Below, piece after piece: positions 22,933-31,363 of a stretch of 36,368 nucleotides of DNA. Where the stretch lies: the NCBI GenBank assembly GCA_030427705.1, contig JAUIBR010000060.1:1-36368 (forward strand). Reading direction: 5' to 3'. The position numbers were made by a program, and so were the translations under genes. The first letter of the stretch is position 1, and each line of letters opens with the position of its first letter. Source of the stretch: a bacterium (GTDB taxonomy: Bacteria > Myxococcota_A > Bradymonadia > Bradymonadales > Bradymonadaceae). The notes under the pieces are model-generated. The model did not search any database. It was not told the origin of the DNA and saw only the letters and a list, made by a program, of their open reading frames with translations.

Positions 22933-23909
22933 TTTACGCCGAGTTCGCGTCGCAATGACGTATTGAATTCGTCCGCCTTCTGGCGCGCCTCAGGCTCGCT
23001 GATGGGGTGGGGATCGATGAGAAGGCCCCAGATAATCGCGCCAGCCGCGGTGCTCAACGCAACGCTACCCGCAACCACTAGCGTTTCATTCGTGTCGTTA
23101 GGCAGACCGACAAACAACAGACCGCCACCCAAGGCCGCGGCGGCACCGCCGCCAACCAACAACCCGGTTCGGAGCGCATTCCACGTTCCGTACTGCTCCG
23201 CCAATTCAGGCTGTCGGATCGCGTTGTAGAAATCCGTGCCATCGATCGGCTCGTTGAACACGCCCTGATAGGCCTCCCACATCTCGGGACCGAAGTGCAC
23301 ATACTGACGGTTGTACTTTCCGCGCAGCAGCTCCTCCGCCTTGATCGTGGCAATGGCTGCGGCTTTCAGGTCCGTCTTCTTCGCGAGTTCTTGCGCGAGC
23401 TCAGACTTGTCTTCGACAGGTTCGCTTGGGACCGGCTTAACCTCTGCCTGCGTGGAGGAATCGGAGATCTGCGCCGGATCCAATCGCTGATTGGACATCA
23501 CGCTTGCCGAACGCCGAACCGTTCCGTCTTTGCTTCGATAAGCGAGCACCGCCACAAACTGTTTGTCTGCGGCAGGAAAGGTGCGCACAGCAACCACGCC
23601 CTGAACCGGGTAAACTGCCGCGGCCGCAAAGATCTCGTCGTCCGATTTTTCGTTGATGTCACCAAGCGGGCTGGCGTCCATCACCAACGTGACGCCCTTT
23701 GCGCCGCGCAACGCTTGAGACAACGCATCCGCAGCGGACTTCGCATCGGGGCCAACGGCCGCAACCATGACCTGCTGCACGTCCACCAGGGCCGTGGCAT
23801 TCTCTGCGTCAAACGTCGTGGCAAACGGTTTGGCCTCTTGTGCGGCAACCGTGGATGCGGTCAGCGCCATGACGGCCAACGACAAGATTATTGTGGCGAC
23901 TCGTTTCAT
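22929..23909 (-). CDS. Exported protein with C-terminal membrane helices, unknown function
   Basis: I do not recognise this 326-residue protein. It has a signal peptide (MKRVATIILSLAVMALTAS, cleavage near VAAQ). A mixed alpha/beta domain follows (about 30-155, with VDVQQVMVAAVGPDAKSAAD and KGVTLVMDASPLG). A charged helical middle leads to two closely spaced Gly/Ala-rich membrane helices (about 248-305, LLVGGGAAAALGGGLLFVG and VALSTAAGAIIWGLLI). The N-terminal part may mimic a cyclic small-domain sensor facing the periplasm. It is coupled to the XdhC-like gene (4-bp overlap) and lies 32 bp after the FIST gene. Confidence 0.75.
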   Translation of the reverse strand: MKRVATIILSLAVMALTASTVAAQEAKPFATTFDAENATALVDVQQVMVAAVGPDAKSAADALSQALRGAKGVTLVMDASPLGDINEKSDDEIFAAAAVYPVQGVVAVRTFPAADKQFVAVLAYRSKDGTVRRSASVMSNQRLDPAQISDSSTQAEVKPVPSEPVEDKSELAQELAKKTDLKAAAIATIKAEELLRGKYNRQYVHFGPEMWEAYQGVFNEPIDGTDFYNAIRQPELAEQYGTWNALRTGLLVGGGAAAALGGGLLFVGLPNDTNETLVVAGSVALSTAAGAIIWGLLIDPHPISEPEARQKADEFNTSLRRELGVK

Positions 23910-23941
23910 GGACCCCAGATACCCGAAAAATGGCGGCGCGG

Positions 23942-25081
23942 CTACTTAGAGCTGAACAGCGCAAACATGCTGGTGTACGCGTGCATGTGCGTGCGGCCCG
24001 CGAATGGACCGATTTCGCCTGCACCAAAAAAGCCCGCCAATGGGATACCACCTGCCGCCTCCAGAAACGTCTGAGAGTCATGATTGGGCTCGCCCAACAA
24101 ACGCTCACCACGTCCAATGCAGCTGAACAGGAGCGCGGCTTCGTGCCCCGGCTTGTACTCGGCTAGCCACGCCTGCATGTCATTGCGTGCAGCTTCGCCG
24201 TCGCGAAGATGGAACTGCAGAAGCATGCCTTCTTCAACCCGGTGGTCGACACTCAACGTGCCGCTGTTCGGGTCGATCGCGTTCATGTGGCGAATCAGAA
24301 ACTCGGTTTGTCCTGGTGTAGCCCCGCGGTCTTCGACGACGCCGACGACCAATGAACCGGGGATAAGCGCACGATCGCCGACCGGCAATTGTTGGTAGAG
24401 GGCATTCAACAGATCAGCTGGCCGCTGGCCATCAAGCTCCCAGATATGGTCGCCACTCACACGCGTGATCTTGTGGAGCTGTCCGATGGGACGACACCCC
24501 TGCGCAACGATTGCTTCCATTTTGATATCGCCCTTCAACAGCACGCCGACGGCGCCCGTGCGTACGATCTCTGGTCCCACAATCATCGCATTCTGGCCTG
24601 GAACCATTCCCGCGCTTGAGAGGGCGCCACAGACCTGCGCGCCGGTGCGGTCAATCCCGTCCAGGAGGCTGTCGATATCGCAAGAGAAACTGTCGGCGAA
24701 CACGATGACGATGTCGTCCTCGCCGGCGCCTTTGAGCCGTTCGTTCCAGACTTCAGGGGTGTCGAACGCGGTGACCTGCGTAAATTGCAGCGGCGTCACC
24801 TCTACGTTGGGCAACTCTGCCGCCACCGCGACCAGCGCCGGTCCAGTCTCGACCTCGGTTCCACCAGCCAGCACGCCGCGCGCGGCGCAACCCACGATCT
24901 CTGCGCCTTCAAACGCCGAGGCGATGCCGGTGGAAAGTCGGCCATAGATGGCTGCGAAATGTTGGGAGGGAAACACCAACACCAGGTCTGGCGCGGGAAT
25001 CTCTTGGCGCAGCTGCACCACAATATCGTCCACAGCGTCCTGTGAACTCTCTTTCGTGGACAATGCCGTGACCCAACGCAT
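23942..25081 (-). CDS. FIST domain protein (FIST_N plus FIST_C)
   Basis: ATG 25081 (MRWVTALSTKES) is chosen as start because GGAG precedes it and the family begins here; the longer frame adds no recognisable sequence. The 379-residue protein has FIST_N (about 1-200, with DLVLVFPSQHF and EIVGCAARGVLAGG) and FIST_C (about 215-370, with GCRPIG, LLFSCIGRG, and the closing GFFGAGEIGPFAGRTHMHAYTSMF). FIST proteins are thought to sense small ligands such as amino acids. No signalling output domain is fused, and no kinase gene is adjacent. It is 31 bp downstream of the Dnmt2-type gene. Confidence 0.92.
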   Translation of the reverse strand: MRWVTALSTKESSQDAVDDIVVQLRQEIPAPDLVLVFPSQHFAAIYGRLSTGIASAFEGAEIVGCAARGVLAGGTEVETGPALVAVAAELPNVEVTPLQFTQVTAFDTPEVWNERLKGAGEDDIVIVFADSFSCDIDSLLDGIDRTGAQVCGALSSAGMVPGQNAMIVGPEIVRTGAVGVLLKGDIKMEAIVAQGCRPIGQLHKITRVSGDHIWELDGQRPADLLNALYQQLPVGDRALIPGSLVVGVVEDRGATPGQTEFLIRHMNAIDPNSGTLSVDHRVEEGMLLQFHLRDGEAARNDMQAWLAEYKPGHEAALLFSCIGRGERLLGEPNHDSQTFLEAAGGIPLAGFFGAGEIGPFAGRTHMHAYTSMFALFSSK

Positions 25082-25112
25082 CTGCACTCCGAAGTGAAGG
25101 TGTAGATTGAGA

Positions 25113-25988
25113 TTACTCGGCAATCCGCAATGCTTTCAAGACCTCTCGCACCGCAGGGATGGAAAGGCTGTTCCCAAGCAGCTTCCAACGCTGCCGTCGC
25201 CCAAAGTGGTCAGGGAAATGGAAGTCGGCTGGAAATCCCAGCAACGCGGCGATCTCGGTGTCGCCAAACAGCCGAAGGCCATCTTCCGTATCCAGGTATG
25301 AGCCCGAGAAAACCCACGACTGGCCATACGCCGAGGTAAAACAAGCGGTCTCGGCATCCGGGTCCTCTTCACGCACCCGCAGCAACGCACCACCGTATTT
25401 CTCTTGGACATGCTCAGGGACGAACTTCGGGTCGGCTGGTGGATCGATGAATGAAACCAGCTGACGCCTCTCAACATCTGTGAGGTCAAACTCGGGCGCG
25501 AAATCCAGCGCTGCGGCCGCGTAGTAACGTGGCCTTCGGTTCGGAACCCCAAGCTCCGTAGAGCAGATAACCCGCTCTGCAAATTGGTAGCCCGCGGTCT
25601 CGAAAGCTTCGTGCAGGCGCTCATGCGCGTCCGAATCGACGAAACCCTCGACATTCTCGAACCCCACCAGCGATGGACGCACAGTCTCTAGCGCAGTCAA
25701 CGTAGCTTCAAATGTCGCTGCGCGTGGGTCCTCTAGATCTTTCTTCAATCCACGGCGTGTGTGGGGCGTGCAAGGTGGCGACATCCACCACATGTCGGCC
25801 TCAAGCCCACTCAACTTGGCCGCAACGTCGCCCATCAGTGAAATCTGATGTGTCGGATGACCAAAATTGTAGTGCAACGCCTCGAGCGCATGTTGGCTGG
25901 CATCCACAGCGCCAACAACGTCGACATCAAAGCCCGCTGCTGCTGCCGAAAACCCACCAATACCCGCGTATAGCTCAAGCGCCTTCAC
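25113..25988 (-). CDS. Dnmt2-type C5-cytosine methyltransferase (probable tRNA target)
   Basis: This 291-residue protein has cytosine-C5 methyltransferase motifs: I ELYAGIGGFS (5-14), IV SPPCTPHTRRG (70-80, catalytic Cys73), VI ENVEGF (111-116), VIII RRPRYY (151-156) and X GNSLSIPAV (272-280). Between VIII and X it carries CFTSAYG...SGSYL (216-231), the CFT signature that separates Dnmt2/TRDMT1 from DNA methyltransferases. It has almost no target-recognition region, and GFPADFHFPD follows as in Dnmt2. Dnmt2 methylates C38 of tRNA-Asp in eukaryotes, and a Geobacter homologue acts on tRNA. The start is GTG, overlapping the stop of the Rsm22-like gene as GTGA. No restriction gene is near. Confidence 0.88.
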   Translation of the reverse strand: MKALELYAGIGGFSAAAAGFDVDVVGAVDASQHALEALHYNFGHPTHQISLMGDVAAKLSGLEADMWWMSPPCTPHTRRGLKKDLEDPRAATFEATLTALETVRPSLVGFENVEGFVDSDAHERLHEAFETAGYQFAERVICSTELGVPNRRPRYYAAAALDFAPEFDLTDVERRQLVSFIDPPADPKFVPEHVQEKYGGALLRVREEDPDAETACFTSAYGQSWVFSGSYLDTEDGLRLFGDTEIAALLGFPADFHFPDHFGRRQRWKLLGNSLSIPAVREVLKALRIAE

Positions 25989-27061
25989 TGATCCGCCGCG
26001 GCTAGAACCGTCACATGACTGTCCTTCAGCAGCACTTCACCATCGCCTTTGGTCTGCGTCGGTCCGTACTCGATGACGGTGCCTTTGGGCAGGTGTTTCA
26101 TCGGTGCAAGGTCATCGTTTTTCTTGGCGAATTTCTCGGGACACACCAAAGGAAGACGCCCTTCTCCACCGCATACAAAGTAGCGAAGACGCCCTTTTGT
26201 ATGGCGAGGTTCGGAAACGACGCGGGCGATGCGGCCTGTTTCTGTTCGCGGCTCGTCGTTGGACAAGATGAGGTAGGCCATCTTCGTCGTATCGCGGGCA
26301 ACACCGACGGCCGCCGCAAGCTGCTCGACCATGTCTGGCGGCGTCCAAGGCCAAGCGCCGTGGCACCAATCTTTGGAGTTCTCTAGCGCAGGACACACGC
26401 CAGCCCAGATGCACGGAGCCTCAATGCGGTAGTTCTCGACAATCAGGTCGCGTACTCGATGCAAGGTTCGCGTGGTGTCACGAAGCGCGGGCTCTACCAA
26501 GATGAGGCGTCCGCCGTCGTTTAGGATAGCCATCCAACGTTCAATCAGTCCGGCGATTTCTGCGTCTTCGAGGTCAAGCTCGTTGAGCGCATTGCCAACC
26601 GTAATCACGTCGTAGCGCCCCTTGGGCGGTCGACCGTCGATGTCGCGGTGCTCCCACATAAACTTGCCGCTACCCCAGAGCTTCTCGGCTTCGTTCAAGG
26701 CCATCGCCGAACGATCCGCCGCGACCACACGCTCAGCACCTGCATCGGATAGCGCGACAGCAAACGAACCCAGCCCACAGCCCAGGTCCAGTGCCTTTGT
26801 CGGGGTAATATTCGCAATCTTCAGCGTGACCATCGCCTGCTGATAGGTCGCCGGCCAATACAACGCCAGATAGGCCGCCAACAACTCCTTGTCCGCAAAA
26901 TAATCCTGACCAATCAGCTCGCGGTCTTGTGTCAGACCATCGCTGAGGTCTTCACAGGCAGGGACCAAAACGCGCAACTCGGCGTGGGTCCAAAACGGCT
27001 CCGTGGAGGTCGAACCAATGAGTTGTCGAACATGACGGACGACGTGTTCGTAATGCAGCAT
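25985..27061 (-). CDS. Rsm22/METTL17-like small-subunit assembly methyltransferase
   Basis: This 358-residue protein has a helical N-terminus (1-85). A class I SAM-binding fold follows with LDLGCGLGSF (91-100), VVAADRSAMAL, and NALNEL (157-162) in the motif IV position. Cysteines at 217, 223, 233 and 297 (C-x5-C-x9-C...C) occur where Rsm22/METTL17 proteins carry an iron-sulfur cluster; CP..DWCHGAWPW is the family hallmark. In mitochondria these proteins help assemble the small ribosomal subunit. Bacterial members are little studied. It is coupled to the Dnmt2-type gene by a 4-bp overlap and starts 5 bp after the large lipoprotein. Confidence 0.85.
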   Translation of the reverse strand: MLHYEHVVRHVRQLIGSTSTEPFWTHAELRVLVPACEDLSDGLTQDRELIGQDYFADKELLAAYLALYWPATYQQAMVTLKIANITPTKALDLGCGLGSFAVALSDAGAERVVAADRSAMALNEAEKLWGSGKFMWEHRDIDGRPPKGRYDVITVGNALNELDLEDAEIAGLIERWMAILNDGGRLILVEPALRDTTRTLHRVRDLIVENYRIEAPCIWAGVCPALENSKDWCHGAWPWTPPDMVEQLAAAVGVARDTTKMAYLILSNDEPRTETGRIARVVSEPRHTKGRLRYFVCGGEGRLPLVCPEKFAKKNDDLAPMKHLPKGTVIEYGPTQTKGDGEVLLKDSHVTVLAAADQ

Positions 27062-27066
27062 AGAAT

Positions 27067-29679
27067 TTAATTAGAGTTTCCAGACAACCCGGCGCTCCCA
27101 GAAACACCAGGAGAAATGCCACCCGAACCGCCTAGGCCGTGCGACAGTATATTCGAGATGAGCGAGACGTTGGTATTGATGCGATAGACTGCGTAACTGG
27201 GTCCACCAGCACCACCGCCACCTGCGCCGCCGTCACCGCCGTCGCCACCGCGTCCGCCGTTTCCGCCCTTGCCGCCATACGAGCCGCATGGATCTGGACC
27301 CGGTCCGCCCGCGCCACCAGTGCCACCGTTGCCACCTGCAGCACCCTGACCGCCGTCGCCACCGTTCCCGCTTTGGATGGTCGTGTTGCTGAGCGTGATG
27401 CCCGTCGAGTCCACCAGGAACAGTCCGAAGGAGGCGCCGCCATTGGTCCCACCAGAGCCGCCAGTCGCGCCCTGTGCACCACCGCCGCCACCGCCGCCGC
27501 CGTTGCCGCGACCGTTATCGCAGAACGTGCAAGCGTGGGCGCCGCCACCACCACCGCCACCGCCACCGGTGCCGTTGGTTCCGGATCCACCCGGTTGTCC
27601 GGGAGTTCCGCCCCAGTAGTTCGCGACGACCGCGCCTGTGCCTGCCAACCCGTTGGAGCCATTCGACCCGTCGCTTCCGCCCTGACCGTTCACGCCATTC
27701 GCACCGCCATCACCAGACGGACCACCCGCGCCGCCGATGCCACCGGAACCGGACGGCAAACCAGCAGCTCCCGGGAATCCAGCGGTCGCGCCACCACAAC
27801 CTCCAAATGTACCACCCGAGTTACCTCCAGCACCGCCAAGGCCACCCGTCGCGGCGACAGGCGAGGGACCGCCGAGTCCACCGGAAGGCCCACAACCATT
27901 GTCCTGGCAAGCACCTCCGGGAATGGCTCCGCCCGGATCTCCGGCGCTGGCTGACGCACCATTGGAACCCGACGCGCCATTTGTGCCGTCGCTCGCATTA
28001 CCGGCGGTAATCACCACGTTGCTCAACGTGAGCACGTCACAGTTGAAGCAGTGCATGCCGTAGTTCGTACGGCTGCTTCCGCCGGCTGCTCCGGTCTGGA
28101 ATTGTACGCGTTCAATGATCGTCGGCTGCACGATGTCTTGGCCGCGCACGCCAATGATGGCGCCGTTGGTCAACGAACCGTCGTGCTGTACCTGCGCTTG
28201 ATTGCCTGAGCCTCGCACCCATGTCGACGGGTTAAACCCAGCGTACACGGATACACCCGACATCAACTCAACCGTGCCCGAGGTGTAGGCTCCACCCGCG
28301 ACGTACACATCTTTTCCTTCAACAGCAGCGCGCGTAATCGCGGCATCAAGGTCGTTGAGCGGGTCCCCAAAGGCACCTGTCGCATTGAACCGACCAAGCG
28401 GCGAAACGAACACGGCATTTGCGATGTCGCCGTCGATACCATCGCAATTCGAGTCCTCGTAGTTGTCATCGGGCAGGTCCACAGCACCTGGCGAACCAAA
28501 GCAGAAGTACTCGCAACCGTCGGTCAAAATATTGCCGTTCAGATCATACCAGTTCTGGTCGCACATCGGATTCGGACCAGGGTCGCACTGTCCGTTGTTG
28601 CAGGTCGTCTGAACGTTCGGGAACACCGCGGCACACCGGAATTGGTCGCCGGCCGCGCCGCCGATATTCGAACACCCACCGCAGTTGTCCACCGTCGTAA
28701 TGTCCGTTTCACACCCTGGATCAGGCGTGCAATCGCCATAGCCATCAACGCAATCCCCACGCGTGCATTGGCCGAGCATGCAAAGCGGTTCTGCATTCAG
28801 GACGTCTTCGCCGGGGCAGATGTACAGGTCATTCGGGGTGCCATCTGGCGTGAGCGCGCCACAACCGCCGCAGTTTTCGGCGTTGGTTGAAATGCTTGTC
28901 TCGCAGCCGTTCATGAAGTCGCCGTCACAGTCTGCGAGGTTCGGCGACGGGCACGTGCCAATCACACACACACCGGCGTTGCAAAGGTTCCCCATTCCGC
29001 ACGCAAACTGGGCTCCGCAACCACCGCAATTGTTCGCGTCCATCGTGATATCGGTTTCGCAACCCGGCACCTGGTCGTCGCAGTCGTCCGTGTTTTCTGG
29101 GCACGACCCATTGATACCGGTGAACGGCACATCGACTTCGAGTGTTCGGTCTTCGTAACGAACCGTCACCGTGATGGCGTCGAGTGGCATCTCGACTTCG
29201 GGCTCATCGGCCTGATACGTGATGTCGAAGAACAGCCGGTCGCCAATTCGCAACGACACCGGATACTGCACCGGAACTCGCGCTGCGACGTTGTTCAAAC
29301 GATAGACCTCGGTCGCAAATCGCTCGTTTCGAGTCGTGGTCAGCGAGAACGCATCGATGAAGATCGGTTCTGCAATGATGTTCTCGATGGCGAAGCGACG
29401 AGTCGTACCGCTGCCTGGCGCCACGGTCCCGAAGTCCAGAGATGGCACGTCCGGACAGGCCGCAAGCGGCGCTTCCTCGTTGAGCAGGCACAGCTCGTAG
29501 AAGTCCCCACCGCCAATATCGGTATTGCCGTTCATATCCCGGTCATCGTTGTTTGACCGGTCCGTGTCCGACCCCGCGTCGCGGACAGAGGTGTTCGAAT
29601 CACGTGGACCGGCTTCGTCAGTTCCACACGAAAGAGTCGCGGCGATCGCCAGCAACAACAGTGCTTTCAGTATTCGCAT
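27067..29679 (-). CDS. Giant Cys-repeat and glycine-rich surface lipoprotein
   Basis: This 870-residue lipoprotein has a lipobox ATLSC (Cys18) and an Asp/Asn-rich linker (20-55). An ASPM/Hydin-like beta domain (about 80-190) is followed by four Cys-rich units with GCETDI and NCGGCG (about 192-375). A region resembling a right-handed beta-helix begins near 420 (IANAVFVSPLGRFNATGAFGDPLNDLDAAI...GVSVYAGF). From about 560 to 840 glycine-rich collagen-like blocks (GGAGG, GGGGG) alternate with short strands. It is probably a large surface or adhesion protein. The glycine tract gives the plus strand long false proline-rich frames. The start is weakly supported by the ribosome binding site. Confidence 0.8.
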   Translation of the reverse strand: MRILKALLLLAIAATLSCGTDEAGPRDSNTSVRDAGSDTDRSNNDDRDMNGNTDIGGGDFYELCLLNEEAPLAACPDVPSLDFGTVAPGSGTTRRFAIENIIAEPIFIDAFSLTTTRNERFATEVYRLNNVAARVPVQYPVSLRIGDRLFFDITYQADEPEVEMPLDAITVTVRYEDRTLEVDVPFTGINGSCPENTDDCDDQVPGCETDITMDANNCGGCGAQFACGMGNLCNAGVCVIGTCPSPNLADCDGDFMNGCETSISTNAENCGGCGALTPDGTPNDLYICPGEDVLNAEPLCMLGQCTRGDCVDGYGDCTPDPGCETDITTVDNCGGCSNIGGAAGDQFRCAAVFPNVQTTCNNGQCDPGPNPMCDQNWYDLNGNILTDGCEYFCFGSPGAVDLPDDNYEDSNCDGIDGDIANAVFVSPLGRFNATGAFGDPLNDLDAAITRAAVEGKDVYVAGGAYTSGTVELMSGVSVYAGFNPSTWVRGSGNQAQVQHDGSLTNGAIIGVRGQDIVQPTIIERVQFQTGAAGGSSRTNYGMHCFNCDVLTLSNVVITAGNASDGTNGASGSNGASASAGDPGGAIPGGACQDNGCGPSGGLGGPSPVAATGGLGGAGGNSGGTFGGCGGATAGFPGAAGLPSGSGGIGGAGGPSGDGGANGVNGQGGSDGSNGSNGLAGTGAVVANYWGGTPGQPGGSGTNGTGGGGGGGGGAHACTFCDNGRGNGGGGGGGGAQGATGGSGGTNGGASFGLFLVDSTGITLSNTTIQSGNGGDGGQGAAGGNGGTGGAGGPGPDPCGSYGGKGGNGGRGGDGGDGGAGGGGAGGPSYAVYRINTNVSLISNILSHGLGGSGGISPGVSGSAGLSGNSN

Positions 29680-30227
29680 ATCTTAGATGATCGCGAGAAT
29701 CGCGGCGTGCGTCAACAATCTGGGTTTTTGGTGGTTGGTTCTTGGTCGTTGGTCATTGGTCGTTAGTTCTTGGTTCTTGGTCGGTTCGCAGAGGCTTCCA
29801 GCTTACAGCTCCCTGCTTTCAGCTTTCAGCGACGGGGGTGGTTTCATTTGTGATCATGGTGAGCGCCTTCGCGCGTGTGGATAAAGTGGTTGTTGTGGAT
29901 TGCGCATTTTGGCCACCGAGGGGTACCGAGATCCGTGAGGCCCCACCGAGATTTCTTTGTCGTCATTCAAAGGCGGACCGGCAAATTTTGGACGCGCGCA
30001 TGCTTTGGGGTTTGGTCCCACAGATAGGCTCAGATACAACGCAGATTCACACAGACTTTTCTTCAACGGGGCATCAGCCAAGTCACAATTCTAGAGTCGT
30101 GAGGTGTTGAACGCTGGTCGCAAAAAGAGATTTCTGTGTGTTTCCGTGAACCGTCTGTACTGTCTGTGGATTTGAGCCAAAACCGCGGCTCGCTGACAAC
30201 CAAGAACCAACGACCAAGAACCAAGAA
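29680..30227. other. 548-bp non-coding region with inverted repeats
   Basis: No gene is seen. GTTAGTTCTTGGTTCTTGGTC (21 bp, 29762-29782) is exactly inverted at 30212-30232, the latter reaching 5 bp into the end of the ArsA-like gene. The left side consists of TTGGT/TTCTTGG units, and AGCTTACAGCTCCCTGCTTTC at about 29800-29821 is also low-complexity. The inner part holds words such as CACAGACTTTTC and CTGTGTG that often form junk-like repeats in bacterial genomes. The left flank should contain the promoter of the giant lipoprotein gene, but I could not pick it out. Confidence 0.5.
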
Positions 30228-31358
30228 CTAACCCAGGTATTCGCCTAGACGCCGGAGCTGCGTGATGTCGTGCACGTCCTCACCGAAGAGAGGGATGGCA
30301 CGAAGGCGCTCCGGGCCGACCTCTTTACCGAACTTCTCGACGAGGTCTTTGTTGTGCTTGGCCAAGCGGGCGAGGTGCTCGTAATGCTCGGACAACGCAG
30401 ATTCGAATTTGTCGACATCGACATCACCCAAATCCCCTAAATCCTCGACGTCGAAGGAAGTCAGGTCGTCGGCCTCAAAGCCAGGAATGACGCGGTTCAG
30501 AATGAAGGCGGCCGCTTCCTGATCCAATTGGCCGAGCTTGTCATGGAAGAACAAGGCTTCCTTGATTCGGCGCTGGTCTGCGCTTGTGATGACGACGAAG
30601 TGGGTCTGCGGGTCGCGCAGAATGAAGTCGATCATGTCGCCGCGACTTCGAAGTGCTTCCTGCAAAAAGGACAGCGTTTCGAAGAAGTCGACCAAATCTT
30701 GAACGAACGAATCACCGAAGATGCGGCCCAAGAGCGTGTTCACGACCGAACCGCCAGCATCGAAGACCTTCGAGAACAAACCCTTCTTCTGATTCTTACT
30801 GGGGATGAACCACTTCATGATGCGGTCGTCGAAGAACTGACGCGCACGCGAAGGTGTGTTCAAGAAATCCAGCGCATTCTTGGTGGGCGGCGTATCCAGA
30901 ACAACGAGGTCGTAGTAGCCGCCGGTGTACAAATCATGCAGCTTATCGAGCGCCATGTACTCTTGCATTCCTGCAAGCGTCGAGCTCAACAGCTTGTAGA
31001 TATTATTGTCCTTCGAGCGCGCCAGCGCACCCGAATCTGGCGCATATCGAGCCACGAGGTCGTCCAGCGTCTGTTGCTGGTCCAGCATCATCGCCCAAAG
31101 CTCGCCGTCGGTATCCTGGTCCGGAATGCGCTCGCTCAGGTCAATCTGCTGTGGGTCGTTTGTCAGCTCGTCGAGACCAAGACTGTTGGCTAGACGTTTC
31201 GCGGGGTCGATCGTCAGCACGATGACCTTGCGGCCGTGCAACGCGCCCTTCAACCCGAGCGCAGCCGACGTCGTCGTCTTGCCTACGCCTCCGGGACCGG
31301 CGCAGACGATCAAGCGTGCGCTCTCCAGGATAGATTCAATTTGGTCTTCGTTTGCCAC
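30228..31358 (-). CDS. ArsA/Get3-type ATPase (second of pair)
   Basis: This 376-residue P-loop ATPase has a deviant Walker A GPGGVGKTT (21-29). The switch I region is LTIDPAKRL and switch II is LDTPPTKNALDFL, as in ArsA/Get3. A 20-30 residue hydrophobic/aromatic segment follows (FFDDRIMKWF...). ArsA-type ATPases work as dimers that move anions or tail-anchored proteins. No arsenic-binding cysteines or transporter genes are present, so an arsenite role is unlikely. The start is GTG 31358, only 5 bp after the stop of the partner gene. It is longer than the partner by 44 residues. Confidence 0.88.
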   Translation of the reverse strand: MANEDQIESILESARLIVCAGPGGVGKTTTSAALGLKGALHGRKVIVLTIDPAKRLANSLGLDELTNDPQQIDLSERIPDQDTDGELWAMMLDQQQTLDDLVARYAPDSGALARSKDNNIYKLLSSTLAGMQEYMALDKLHDLYTGGYYDLVVLDTPPTKNALDFLNTPSRARQFFDDRIMKWFIPSKNQKKGLFSKVFDAGGSVVNTLLGRIFGDSFVQDLVDFFETLSFLQEALRSRGDMIDFILRDPQTHFVVITSADQRRIKEALFFHDKLGQLDQEAAAFILNRVIPGFEADDLTSFDVEDLGDLGDVDVDKFESALSEHYEHLARLAKHNKDLVEKFGKEVGPERLRAIPLFGEDVHDITQLRRLGEYLG

Positions 31359-31363
31359 TTAGG

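Noticed and set aside
25113-25988. Restriction-modification system
   Set aside because: The enzyme has the Dnmt2 CFT signature and almost no target-recognition domain. No endonuclease or specificity gene is nearby.
27139-28063. Pro/Ala/Arg-rich plus-strand frames opposite the giant lipoprotein
   Set aside because: They are the mirror of glycine codons (GGC/GGT read as GCC/ACC) on the other strand. There are no domains and no start signals.
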